From DATAEG01 sp963703085 (GTDB taxonomy: Bacteria; Actinomycetota; Actinomycetes; Mycobacteriales; Jatrophihabitantaceae), in assembly GCA_963703085.1 (NCBI GenBank), contig OY969789.1, positions 62,001 through 126,000 of the forward strand: a stretch of DNA of 64,000 bases, given 5' to 3'. Under the pieces are notes generated by a model. The model had not been told where the DNA came from and did not search any database. It saw only the letters and a program-made list of their open reading frames with translations. Position numbers and translations under genes: made by a program. Below are positions 33,924 to 42,319 of the stretch, in pieces (positions within the stretch are counted from its first letter, which is position 1; every line of letters starts with the position of its first letter).

Positions 33924-34697
33924 GTGACCGGCCCCGGCGTGGCACGGGTGCCGCCGCCTCGTCGACTCGGCTGGGAGATCGTCCTGGTGCTCGGCGTCTC
34001 GCTGGGCGCGTCCGCTGTGAACGCCGCACTGGACCTGATCGACCGGCTCACCCGACCCACCGCGCTGGGCTCACAGACCGCGACGCTGAACGGCACCTAC
34101 GTCTCTGATCGCGAGTGGCTCGACTTTCTGTACCAGGTGGCCGGACTGGCCGAAGGATTCGTCGCTCCAGCGCTCGCGCTCCTGCTGCTGTCCCGGCTGC
34201 CGGGCGGCCTCGGCTTCGGCATCGGTTTCGATCGCACCCGGTGGCGACCGGAGTTGCTCTACGGCGCCGGCTTCGCCGCGTTGATCGGCCTGCCCGGCCT
34301 CGGCCTGGTCTATCTGGCGTCGCGCTACGGCTTCAACGCACAGCTCGAGGTCACCGACATCCCGGCCGTTTGGTACCGCGTCCCGGTGCTGCTGGTGTCG
34401 GCCCTGCAGAACGCCACGTCCGAGGAAGTCATCGTGACCGGCTATCTGCTCACCCGGCTGGCCCAACTGGGCTGGAGCCGGGAACGCTCGATCGCGGCGG
34501 CGGCACTGTTGCGCGGCAGCTACCACCTCTATCAGGGCTTCGGCGGCTTCGCCGGCAACGCCGTGATGGGCCTGATCTTCGGGTGGTGGTTCAGCCGGAC
34601 CCGCCGCGTCCTGCCGCTGCTCATCGCGCATTTCCTGCTCGACGCGATCAGCTTCGTCGGCTACGTCTACCTGCACAACCGGATCAGCTGGCTTTGA
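33924..34697 (+). CDS. CPBP family intramembrane metalloprotease
   Basis: 257-aa membrane protein with about seven helices. The CPBP (Abi/Rce1) motifs are present: EEVIVTGYLLTRL (Glu-Glu, about 170-182), LLRGSYHLYQG (Arg and His, about 196-206) and the third His in LIAHFLLDAISF (about 235-246). The family includes prenyl-protein-type proteases and bacteriocin self-immunity proteins; substrates are mostly unknown. No bacteriocin-like gene is seen near it. GTG 33924 is the start. Confidence 0.87.
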   Translation: MTGPGVARVPPPRRLGWEIVLVLGVSLGASAVNAALDLIDRLTRPTALGSQTATLNGTYVSDREWLDFLYQVAGLAEGFVAPALALLLLSRLPGGLGFGIGFDRTRWRPELLYGAGFAALIGLPGLGLVYLASRYGFNAQLEVTDIPAVWYRVPVLLVSALQNATSEEVIVTGYLLTRLAQLGWSRERSIAAAALLRGSYHLYQGFGGFAGNAVMGLIFGWWFSRTRRVLPLLIAHFLLDAISFVGYVYLHNRISWL

Positions 34698-34757
34698 TCG
34701 ACCGCATGCACGGCAGACGGACGCGCATGCGTCCGCACCTGCGGATATGCTTCCGAC

Positions 34758-35165
34758 GTGCCGACCTACCGGATCCGTGAAGCCGCAGACTTGCTGGGCG
34801 TCAGCGATGACACCGTCCGGCGCTGGGTCGACGCCGGCCGGTTGACCGCCTCACCCGACGAGTCCGGCCGGCGCACCGTCGCTGGCGACGAACTGGCCAG
34901 GGTCGCGACCGAACTGGCGGCCGGCGCACCACGACCGGCGGCCAGACCGATCGTTGCGGAATCGGCCCGCAACCGGTTCGAGGGTCTGGTCATCCGGGTC
35001 GTGCGCGACGCAGTGATGGCGCAGGTCGAGATCCAGTCCGGGCCGCACCGGCTCGTCTCGCTGATGAGCCGCGAATCCGCCGATGAGCTCGGCCTCGAAC
35101 CCGGCGTGCGCGCGATCGCCGCGGTGAAGTCCACCAACGTCGTCGTGGAGGTGCCGGCATCGTGA
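34758..35165 (+). CDS. HTH-TOBE molybdate-responsive regulator/molbindin
   Basis: 135 aa. An N-terminal MerR-like helix-turn-helix (YRIREAADLLGVSDDTVRRW, residues about 4-23, then GRRTVAGDELARV) is joined to a C-terminal TOBE/Mop domain (RNRFEGLVIRVVRDAVMAQV to TNVVVEVPAS, about 72-135) that binds molybdate. It should sense cytoplasmic molybdate and control the following mod genes. GTG 34758 starts it; its stop overlaps the modA GTG by 4 bases, so regulator and transporter are one transcript. Confidence 0.88.
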   Translation: MPTYRIREAADLLGVSDDTVRRWVDAGRLTASPDESGRRTVAGDELARVATELAAGAPRPAARPIVAESARNRFEGLVIRVVRDAVMAQVEIQSGPHRLVSLMSRESADELGLEPGVRAIAAVKSTNVVVEVPAS

Positions 35166-35947
35166 GTTCAGTGACTCCCGGTCGTCGGATGACCGTGCTG
35201 CTCGCCGTCGCAACCGTCGTGGTGGCGCTGGTCGGGTGCAGCTCGTCGACGAAGCGGAGCGACCCCGGCAAGCTCGCCGGAACCGTCACCGTCTTCGCGG
35301 CGGCCTCACTGACCGGCACCTTCACCGAACTCGGCAAGCAGTTCCAGCGCGCACATCCCGGCGTCAAGGTGACGTTCGACTTCGATGCGAGCTCGGCGCT
35401 GTCCACGCAAATAACCGAGGGCGCCGGCGCGGATGTGTTCGCCTCTGCGGCCACCTCGAACATGGACACCGTCGTCAAGTCCGGCGACGCCAAGGACCCC
35501 AAGAACTTCGTCAAGAACGTCATGGAAATTGCAGTACCACCGAGCAATCCCGGGCACATCACGACGCTGCAAGACCTTGCCAAACCAACGGTCAAGGTCG
35601 CCCTCTGCCAGAAGCAAGTGCCGTGCGGCAAGACCGCCTATGCCGTCTTCAACAAAGCCAAGATCACCGTCAGGCCGGTGACCGAGGAGAAGGACGTCAA
35701 GACCACGCTGGCCAAGGTCAGTTCGAACGAAGTGGATGCAGGCGTCGTCTACGTCACCGACGTCAAGGCCGCCGGTGCGACGGTGCACGGAATCGAGATC
35801 CCGGCCGAGGTCAATGCCAGCACCGAATACCCGATCGCCGCGTTGACCCACTCGAAGAACAGCAGCACGGCGCAGGCATTCGTCGACTTCGTGCTCTCCG
35901 CCGCAGGGCAGCGGGTGCTCACGGCGGCGGGCTTCTCGGCACCCTGA
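35162..35947 (+). CDS. modA: Molybdate ABC transporter, substrate-binding lipoprotein
   Basis: 261 aa. A lipobox (VALVGCSSS, Cys about residue 22) shows membrane anchoring outside the cell. The ModA core follows: VTVFAAASLTGTFTELGKQF (about 41-60), FDFDASSALSTQITEGAGADVFASA (split over the oxyanion-binding loops) and DAGVVYVTDVKAAG (about 196-209). It captures molybdate or tungstate and delivers it to ModB. GTG 35162 overlaps the regulator; modB begins 24 bp after the stop. Confidence 0.93.
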   Translation: MSSVTPGRRMTVLLAVATVVVALVGCSSSTKRSDPGKLAGTVTVFAAASLTGTFTELGKQFQRAHPGVKVTFDFDASSALSTQITEGAGADVFASAATSNMDTVVKSGDAKDPKNFVKNVMEIAVPPSNPGHITTLQDLAKPTVKVALCQKQVPCGKTAYAVFNKAKITVRPVTEEKDVKTTLAKVSSNEVDAGVVYVTDVKAAGATVHGIEIPAEVNASTEYPIAALTHSKNSSTAQAFVDFVLSAAGQRVLTAAGFSAP

Positions 35948-35971
35948 CCAGCTGATGGCTACGGCGCCCTC

Positions 35972-36826
35972 ATGAGATCCGGCCAGCGCGTGCTGCGCGC
36001 GCCGCAACGCGCTCGGCTCGCTGTGGAAGGCGAGCAGCGCAGGGGCGTACCGGCAGCGTTCCTGCCCCTCGCTGCCGTGTGCGTGCTGTTCCTCGGCATG
36101 CCCATCGTCGGGCTGTTGGTGCGGGCGCCCTGGCGCACCCTGCTGCCGACGCTGCGCGAGGCAGATGCGCTGCGCGCGATGCGGCTGTCCCTGGAGTGCG
36201 CCACGTCCGCGACCGTGCTGGCGCTGCTGATCGGCGTGCCGACCGCCTGGGTACTCGCCCGGGCCAGGGTCGCCGGCATTTCCATCCTCCGTGCGGTCGT
36301 GCTGCTGCCGCTGGTATTACCACCGGTGGCCGGCGGCATCGCACTGTTCGCCGCATTCGGCCGCAGCGGACTGATCGGGCAATACCTGGACCGCTGGCTC
36401 GGCATCACCTTGCCCTTTTCCACGATCGGTGTCGTGATTGCCGAGACGTTCGTGGCGATGCCGTTCCTGATCGTCACCGTCGAAGGCGCGTTGCGCGGTG
36501 GCGACGGTGGCCTCGAAGAGGCGGCGGCGAGCCTCGGCGCCTCCCGCTGGACGATCGTGCGCAGGGTGACCCTGCCCCGGCTGCTGCCGTCACTGATCGC
36601 CGGCTCGGTGTTGTGCTGGGCCCGCGCACTCGGCGAGTTCGGTGCCACCATCATCTTCGCCGGCAACAACGCCCTGCACACCCGGACCGCACCCATCCTG
36701 GTCTCGCTCGGGCTGGACACCAGCCCGCAGCAGGCGATCGCGCTCAGCCTCGTTCTGGTGTTGGTGTCGTTGGTCATTCTGGTCGGATTGCGTGACCGCT
36801 GGTTGCGCCAGGGCACCGCGCAGTGA
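35972..36826 (+). CDS. modB: Molybdate ABC transporter, permease
   Basis: 284-aa inner-membrane permease with about six helices. The ATPase-contact loop EEAAASLGASRWTIVRRVTLP (about 182-202, one residue beyond EE) carries the EAA motif, and RALGEFGATIIFAGN (about 219-233) is the ModB signature. A basic N-terminus of about 30 residues precedes the first helix. The stop overlaps the modC GTG by 4 bases. It forms the channel with ModC. Confidence 0.92.
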   Translation: MRSGQRVLRAPQRARLAVEGEQRRGVPAAFLPLAAVCVLFLGMPIVGLLVRAPWRTLLPTLREADALRAMRLSLECATSATVLALLIGVPTAWVLARARVAGISILRAVVLLPLVLPPVAGGIALFAAFGRSGLIGQYLDRWLGITLPFSTIGVVIAETFVAMPFLIVTVEGALRGGDGGLEEAAASLGASRWTIVRRVTLPRLLPSLIAGSVLCWARALGEFGATIIFAGNNALHTRTAPILVSLGLDTSPQQAIALSLVLVLVSLVILVGLRDRWLRQGTAQ

Positions 36827-37896
36827 CGGCGGCCGACCTGCATGCGCGGGTCGTGGTGAGCCGTCCCGGTTTCCGGCTCGATGTCGACATCACGGCGCCG
36901 GCCGGCGCGGTGGTCGCGGTGCTCGGGCCCAACGGTGCCGGCAAGTCCACATTGCTGCGCGCTCTGGCCGGGCTGACCCCGGTGACCGGTGGCCGGATCA
37001 CGCTGGCTGATCACGTCATGGACGATGCGCAGTCGGGCGTGTTCATCCCGGTTACCGACCGCCGGGTGGGCGTGGTGTTCCAGGACTACCGCCTGTTCGG
37101 TCACCTGAGCGTGCGCGACAACGTCGCGTTCGGTCCGCGCAGCCGGGGCGCGCCACGCCGCGCCGCTCGAACCACTGCCGGCGAGTGGCTGGGCCGACTG
37201 GGCATCCAGGAACTGGCCGACCGGCGACCCGCAGCGCTCTCCGGCGGCCAGGCGCAACGGGTCGCGCTGGCCCGGGCCCTCGCTGCCGAACCTGACCTGC
37301 TGCTGCTCGACGAGCCGCTGGCCGCTCTCGACGCGCAGACGCGGATCGACGTGCGAGCGGTACTGCGGGAGCACCTGCACGCCTTCGCCGGTCCCTGCCT
37401 GCTGGTCACTCACGATCCGCTCGACGCGTTGCTGTTGGCCGACCGGCTGATCGTGCTCGAGGACGGCACGGTGCGCCAGGACGCCGATCCGGCCACCGTG
37501 GCCGCCCGGCCCGCGACGGACTATGTGGCCCGGCTGCTCGGCGTCAACCTGTACCGCGGCCGCGCCGAGGCAGGCGCACTCCAACTACCGAACGGCGGAC
37601 GGCTGGCCATCACCGACACCGGCCTGCGCGGCGAGGTCGTGGCGATGGTGCGGCCATCGTCGATCACGGTGCATCCCGAGCACCCCGGGCCGAGCAGTGC
37701 ACGCAACGTGTGGCCGGCGACGGTGCAGCGCATCTCGCTGCTGGGCGACCGGGTGCGCCTCACGCTGCGCGGGCACCCGGATGCCATCGCCGATCTCACT
37801 CCTCTGGCGATCAGCGAGCTGGGCATCGTCGAGGGCCGGGAGGTCTGGCTCAGCGCCAAGGCCACCGATGTCGAGGCCTACGTGCCCGAGCTGTAA
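36823..37896 (+). CDS. modC: Molybdate ABC transporter, ATP-binding protein
   Basis: 357 aa. Walker A GPNGAGKST (about 39-47), the Q-loop VVFQDYRLFGHLSVRDN, signature LSGGQAQRVALARAL (about 141-155), Walker B LLLLDEPLAALD (about 162-173) and the H-loop TH are complete. The last 100 residues are a TOBE-like domain that can bind molybdate and inhibit transport. GTG 36823 overlaps modB. It is the last gene of the regulator-modABC operon. Confidence 0.93.
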   Translation: MTAADLHARVVVSRPGFRLDVDITAPAGAVVAVLGPNGAGKSTLLRALAGLTPVTGGRITLADHVMDDAQSGVFIPVTDRRVGVVFQDYRLFGHLSVRDNVAFGPRSRGAPRRAARTTAGEWLGRLGIQELADRRPAALSGGQAQRVALARALAAEPDLLLLDEPLAALDAQTRIDVRAVLREHLHAFAGPCLLVTHDPLDALLLADRLIVLEDGTVRQDADPATVAARPATDYVARLLGVNLYRGRAEAGALQLPNGGRLAITDTGLRGEVVAMVRPSSITVHPEHPGPSSARNVWPATVQRISLLGDRVRLTLRGHPDAIADLTPLAISELGIVEGREVWLSAKATDVEAYVPEL

Positions 37897-37920
37897 TCGG
37901 CTGCGACCAGGTCGTGCCTC

Positions 37921-39189
37921 GTGGCAGGGTGGCTCCCCGTGACCAGTGAACTTGCCGTGCGGCACGTCGACCTGGCGGACCTTCCCGAATGGGGCCGAGC
38001 CGTCCGCACCACCTTTCTCGAGAACCCGGCCGAGCGACCGGAAATGACCGCCTGGCGCGCAAAGCACTACAACGAGGCGGCCACGTGGGGGGTACAGGAC
38101 GGGGGACGGTACGTCGGCACCATGCGGACCTTCGAGACGCCCTTCACCGTGCCCGGTTGGGACGGTGACACGCTCGAGCTCACCGCCGACGCGGTCACGT
38201 CGGTGACGGTCGCGGCGACCCACCGGCGCCGCGGCCTGCTGCGCAAGCTCCTCGGCAACGCGCTGGACCTCGCCCAGGAGCGGGGCACCGCGCTGAGCAT
38301 CCTGGTCGCAGCCGAATGGCCCATCTACGGCCGGTTCGGCTACTGGCCCGCATCACGCTGGTCCGAAGCCACCGTCGCACCGAGATCAGCCGGGGCCAAG
38401 CTGCGCCAACCGATGCTGGCCGGGTCGGTGCGCCAGTGGGACAGTGCGGACGTCCACAACATTGCGCCCGACGTGTTCGACCGGGCCCGGCGGCTGCGCA
38501 GCGGCAATATCGTGCGCGATGCCGGGGACTGGGAACGCGCCTTCCTGCCGGAACTCCGAGATCCGGACAGCCGCGAACCCACCTACATCGTGTACGAATC
38601 CGACGCCGGACCAGACGGCTATCTTGCCTGGCAGGGCACCGGAGCTATGGATCTGGACAAGGGCGGCACGATCCGGGTCGGGGACCTGGTGGCTGCAACA
38701 CCGGCAGCGCACGCCGCGCTGTGGGACTACTTGCTGAGCATGGACATCGTCGAGGAAATCACCGTTGAGAACTGCGCGGTGGACGACCCGCTGCCGTTGT
38801 TGATGGCGGACGGACGCGCCCTGAGACTCCGGCCGATCGATGCTGTCTGGGTCCGCGTCATCGATGTTGCCGCGGCGTTGTCCGCCCGCGGCTACGCAAC
38901 CGCCGGCCGGGTCGCGTTCGAAGTGGTCGACGACGACACCGGTGGCGACACGGCCGGCCGGTACGTACTCGAGGCGGAGGACTCGACGGCCACCTGCGTG
39001 CGCGACGACTCGGTCACTCCGGAACTGCGGCTCTACCAGCGGGCGCTGGCCGGCGTGTACCTCGGCGACTCCTCGCTGCGCACGCAACAGGCGGGTGGCC
39101 TCGTCGAGGAACTGCGGGCCGGTGCGCTGCGCCGCGCGGACGCGATGCTGCGCACCGGCCTGGCCCCTTGGCCGATGTCCGGCTTCTGA
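37921..39189 (+). CDS. Eis-like GNAT acetyltransferase with SCP2-like C-terminus
   Basis: 422 aa. Two GNAT lobes and a C-terminal sterol-carrier-like domain are arranged as in mycobacterial Eis. SVTVAATHRRRGLLRKLL (about 95-112) is the acetyl-CoA loop; EWPIYGRFGYWPAS (about 132-145) is highly characteristic of Eis; the second lobe runs about 170-300. The C-terminal carboxylate that acts as catalytic acid in Eis corresponds here to the final MSGF. Eis proteins acetylate amines, including aminoglycosides and peptides; the natural substrate here is unknown. The start is GTG 37921, or GTG 37939 just downstream. Confidence 0.86.
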   Translation: MAGWLPVTSELAVRHVDLADLPEWGRAVRTTFLENPAERPEMTAWRAKHYNEAATWGVQDGGRYVGTMRTFETPFTVPGWDGDTLELTADAVTSVTVAATHRRRGLLRKLLGNALDLAQERGTALSILVAAEWPIYGRFGYWPASRWSEATVAPRSAGAKLRQPMLAGSVRQWDSADVHNIAPDVFDRARRLRSGNIVRDAGDWERAFLPELRDPDSREPTYIVYESDAGPDGYLAWQGTGAMDLDKGGTIRVGDLVAATPAAHAALWDYLLSMDIVEEITVENCAVDDPLPLLMADGRALRLRPIDAVWVRVIDVAAALSARGYATAGRVAFEVVDDDTGGDTAGRYVLEAEDSTATCVRDDSVTPELRLYQRALAGVYLGDSSLRTQQAGGLVEELRAGALRRADAMLRTGLAPWPMSGF

Positions 39190-39228
39190 GCACCGGCTGC
39201 GGTAGCCAGGACAGAACGCGCTAGGCGG

Positions 39229-40641
39229 TCAGCGCTGCTCCGGCGGCGGTCCCTGCGGCGGGAACTGGGGCGGCGGAGGCGGCGCCTGGGGATGCTCGCT
39301 CCAGCCACCCTGCGCGGGTCCGGGTGGGGGCCCCTGCGGAGGGAACGGCTGCGGGCCGGGGTAAGGCTGGCCAGGGTGCGGCTGGCCGGGGTGCTGCGGC
39401 GGATGCGGCGGAGTCTGGCCGGCGTGCGGTGACTGGGCCGGCTGGGCCGACGGTGCCGGCGCTGCCTGCGGCGGCGCGGCCGCGGCGGTGATGTCCGACA
39501 GCGAGGGGATGCTCGGCAGTGCCGGGGACTCATCCGCGCTGTCGTCGTCGGCGACGTCGGTGGGTTCTTCCAGGTCCGCGTCGGTCGGCTCCACCACGCT
39601 GCTGACCAGGTTGGAGTCGAACCAGCCCTCGGTGTCGATCACGTGCGAACCGTCGCCGGTTGCGGTTTCGCCGGCCTTCAGCCACGAGGGCGGTTCGTCG
39701 CTGCCGCCACTGCCGCCGGCCAGCTTGCTCAGGCCCTCGATGGCCTGACTGAACTCACTCGGCACGATCCACATCTTGTTGGCGTCGCCCTGGGCGATCT
39801 GCGGCAGCGTCTGCAGGTACTGATACGCCAGCAGTGCCGGATCGGGCCGGGCATTGTGGATAGCAGCGAAGGTCGTCTCGATCGCCTTCGCCTGACCCTG
39901 TGCGGCAAGGAAGCGAGCGGCTCGCTCACCTTCGGCCCGCAGGATGCGCGACTGCCGATCCGCTTCGGCCGCCAGGATGGCGCCGGCCTTCTGGCCTTCC
40001 GCGGACAGGATCTGCGCTGCCTTCTGGCCCTCGGCCGACTTGATCGCCGACTCGCGCTGGCCTTCCGCGGTGAGGATCAGCGCCCGCTTGTTGCGGTCGG
40101 CGCGCATCTGCTGCTCCATCGCGTCCTGGATGGACGGCGGCGGGTCGATGGCCTTGATCTCCACGCGCGCCACCCGGATCCCCCATGGGCCGGTCGCCTC
40201 GTCGAGGACGCCACGCAACTGGGTGTTGATGCCATCCCGACTGGTCAGCGCCTGCTCCAGGTTCAGCGAGCCGACTACGTTGCGCAGCGTGGTGATGGTG
40301 AGCTGCTCGACGGCTTGGATGTAGTTCTGGATCTCGTAGCTTGCCGCCCGGACGTCGGTCACCTGGAAGTAGATGACCGAGTCGATGGCCACCGTCAGGT
40401 TGTCCGACGTGATGACCGGCTGCGGCGGGAACGACACGACCTGCTCCCGCAGGTCCATCGGGGTGCGCATTCGATCGACGAACGGCACGAGCACGGTGAG
40501 ACCGGGCCCTTGCGTACGGATGTACCGGCCGAGTCGCTCCACCACCGCCGCGCGGGCCTGCGGGACGATCCGCACGCTGCGCAGGATGATGATGGCAACC
40601 ACGACCAGCACGACGATCAGTGCGATGAGGCCTGCGTTCAC
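39229..40641 (-). CDS. SPFH/Band 7 membrane protein (stomatin-like, Rv1488 type)
   Basis: 470 aa. One N-terminal membrane anchor (residues 4-22), then the SPFH domain (VERLGRYIRTQGPGLTVLVP to VARVEIKAIDPPPS, about 34-168), a coiled helical region rich in AEGQ repeats (about 190-245) and a long Pro/Gly/Gln-rich tail (about 380-470) that is probably disordered. Such proteins form large rings that organise membrane domains or proteases. The partner NfeD lies just upstream (40733-41164), the usual NfeD-SPFH pairing. The start is GTG 40641 with GGAGC upstream. The proline-rich tail is longer than in most homologues. Confidence 0.92.
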   Translation of the reverse strand: MNAGLIALIVVLVVVAIIILRSVRIVPQARAAVVERLGRYIRTQGPGLTVLVPFVDRMRTPMDLREQVVSFPPQPVITSDNLTVAIDSVIYFQVTDVRAASYEIQNYIQAVEQLTITTLRNVVGSLNLEQALTSRDGINTQLRGVLDEATGPWGIRVARVEIKAIDPPPSIQDAMEQQMRADRNKRALILTAEGQRESAIKSAEGQKAAQILSAEGQKAGAILAAEADRQSRILRAEGERAARFLAAQGQAKAIETTFAAIHNARPDPALLAYQYLQTLPQIAQGDANKMWIVPSEFSQAIEGLSKLAGGSGGSDEPPSWLKAGETATGDGSHVIDTEGWFDSNLVSSVVEPTDADLEEPTDVADDDSADESPALPSIPSLSDITAAAAPPQAAPAPSAQPAQSPHAGQTPPHPPQHPGQPHPGQPYPGPQPFPPQGPPPGPAQGGWSEHPQAPPPPPQFPPQGPPPEQR

Positions 40642-40732
40642 CTATTGCTCCTTTGGCGTTCCTGGTGGGGAATTGCACGTTAGCGCGGCCGCGCGATGGG
40701 GGCGGCCGCGGGCAGCCGGATCGGCGAGAGGT

Positions 40733-41164
40733 TCAGGGGCCGTCCCAGACGACCGCGGTCGCGCCGGCGATCTCCATGACGTCCACGGTGGTACCGGCCT
40801 CGATGACCTGGCGCTCGTCGAAGGAGCGGGCTGACCATTCGCCGCCATTGAGGCGCACCCGGCCGCCATGGGCGTCCACTCGCTGCATCACCACGGCCTT
40901 CTTGCCGACCAGGGCGGCGGTGTTCATCGGAGCGGCCTGATGGGCCATCAGGTGACGCTTCGCCGTCGGGCGCACGCCGAGCAACAGCGCCACCGCGACC
41001 ACGATGGCGACGATGACCTGCACCGCGGGCGGCAGGCCGATCAGGGCAACTGCCCCACCACCCAGCGCTCCTCCGGCAAGCATGATCAGCACCAGGTCGG
41101 CCGACAAAGCCTCTGCGCCGGCGAGAGCGCCGGCGGCGATGAGCCAGATCAACCATGCGGGCAT
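40733..41164 (-). CDS. NfeD family membrane protein
   Basis: 143 aa. Three hydrophobic helices (about 3-20, 24-44, 48-65) precede a C-terminal OB-fold domain beginning NTAALVGKKAVVMQRVD and including GGRVRLNGGEWSAR (about 100-113). NfeD proteins pair with SPFH proteins, which here follow 91 bp downstream on the same strand. The order corresponds to Rv1487-Rv1488. Confidence 0.92.
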   Translation of the reverse strand: MPAWLIWLIAAGALAGAEALSADLVLIMLAGGALGGGAVALIGLPPAVQVIVAIVVAVALLLGVRPTAKRHLMAHQAAPMNTAALVGKKAVVMQRVDAHGGRVRLNGGEWSARSFDERQVIEAGTTVDVMEIAGATAVVWDGP

Positions 41165-41230
41165 AGAGCCATCCTCCCACTGTGAACACCGATTAGCTGC
41201 GCGAAGCGGCTCGCTCGCATCAGCCGAACG

Positions 41231-42043
41231 TCAGGTCCTACCCGGCGCAGTGGTGACGAAATCGATCAATTCCTCGACGGCGCGCAGCAGCGGCACTTCG
41301 AGATCCGCGTAGCTGTGCACGCTGCCGAGCACCCGGCGCCACAACTCGCGATGGTCCGAGACGGCCAGGGCCGCGGCCACACCCTCTTTCCACGGCACGC
41401 CGCGGGGCACGTTCGGCCAGTGGGCAATGCCCAGCGCGGCGGGCTTCACCGCCTGCCACACGTCGACGTACGGATGTCCGGTCACCTGCACGAACTCGTC
41501 ATCCAGCGCAGCCACGATCCGGCTTTCCTTGCTCCCCGGGACGAGGTGGTCGACCAGCACGCCCAGCTTGGCGTCCGCCGCCGGCGCGAACTCGGCAACC
41601 CGTTCGACGAGATGGTCGATGCCACCCATCGGTTCGACGACAACGCCTTCGACCCGCAGGTCGTCGCCCCACACCCGTTCCAGCAGCGCCGCGTCGTGCA
41701 CCCCTTCGACCCAGATGCGGCCGGCCCGCGCCACCCGAGCGGGAGCGCGCACCGCGACCGAACCGGATGCCGTACGCTGCCGCCCGATCGGGGCCGACGG
41801 TGTCGGTCGCCGCAGGGTGACCGGCACGCCGTCCAACAGGAAGGCAGCGGGCCGCAGCACGAAGGTGCGCCGCCGGCCGTTGCGGTCCTCGAGGACCACG
41901 GTGGTGCGATCGCAGCCGACGATCGCGCCACAGAAACCCGATCCGCAATCCTCCACGACCAGGCCGGGCACAGCGTCATGCTCCGCTACCGGTGGCCGGC
42001 GATGCGGGTCGTCGCGCAGCACATCCATCGGGTAGCGGGACAC
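41231..42043 (-). CDS. DUF3097 family protein
   Basis: 270-aa conserved actinobacterial protein of unknown function. It starts VSRYPMDVLRDDPHRRP, followed by GLVVEDCGSGFCGAIVG, RIWVEGVHDAALLERVWGDD and LVDHLVPGSKESRIV, the last two resembling a Toprim-like or RNA-binding core. I chose GTG 42043 because the RY-x-x-DVL start matches the family better than ATG 42028. The frame remains open far upstream through the intergenic hairpins and the next gene's antisense strand, which I reject. It lies 66 bp before NfeD. Confidence 0.82.
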   Translation of the reverse strand: MSRYPMDVLRDDPHRRPPVAEHDAVPGLVVEDCGSGFCGAIVGCDRTTVVLEDRNGRRRTFVLRPAAFLLDGVPVTLRRPTPSAPIGRQRTASGSVAVRAPARVARAGRIWVEGVHDAALLERVWGDDLRVEGVVVEPMGGIDHLVERVAEFAPAADAKLGVLVDHLVPGSKESRIVAALDDEFVQVTGHPYVDVWQAVKPAALGIAHWPNVPRGVPWKEGVAAALAVSDHRELWRRVLGSVHSYADLEVPLLRAVEELIDFVTTAPGRT

Positions 42044-42163
42044 AATCCGGCAGGCTATTCGTAACGCTCGTGACCGGAGCGACGCCACGCGATTGGTGGT
42101 GCCAGAGTTTTTCGAATCGGTCCGCGCAGCTCTTGCGCGCCGCTCCGCCCGGGTCGTAATGTC

Positions 42164-42257
42164 ATTCCTGCAAGGAAGCCGCAAGGCGGAATTGCCGGAC
42201 AGAAAGCCGCAAGGCGGACTGTCCGAGGTGGCCCCCGGGACTTCGGTTCCGGGGGCC
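42164..42257 (+). ncRNA. Candidate structured RNA with duplicated GCAA-tetraloop hairpins and UUCG terminator hairpin
   Basis: The 15-mer AAGCCGCAAGGCGGA occurs twice (42176-42190, 42204-42218). Each copy folds as a GCC-GCAA-GGC mini-hairpin. The first is enclosed by ATTCC/GGAAT (42164-42168 with 42188-42192), the second by a perfect 7-bp stem CGGACAG/CTGTCCG (42196-42202 with 42219-42225). A 12-bp stem with a UUCG loop follows (42230-42241 with 42246-42257). The three stems lie side by side in a 276-bp gap between divergent genes. Either a small RNA ended by the UUCG hairpin or a leader of the gene at 42320 would fit; the hairpins also fold on the other strand, so orientation is uncertain. 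I do not recognise a known riboswitch. Confidence 0.5.
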
Positions 42258-42319
42258 GCGTCATGTTGTGCCCACAATGCCGCCGCGCTGCCGCCCGCGG
42301 TGCCCGCTACCGTGGCCCG

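Noticed and set aside
35959..37584. 541-aa minus-strand frame opposite modB/modC
   Set aside because: Antisense shadow of two genes with complete permease and ATPase motifs.
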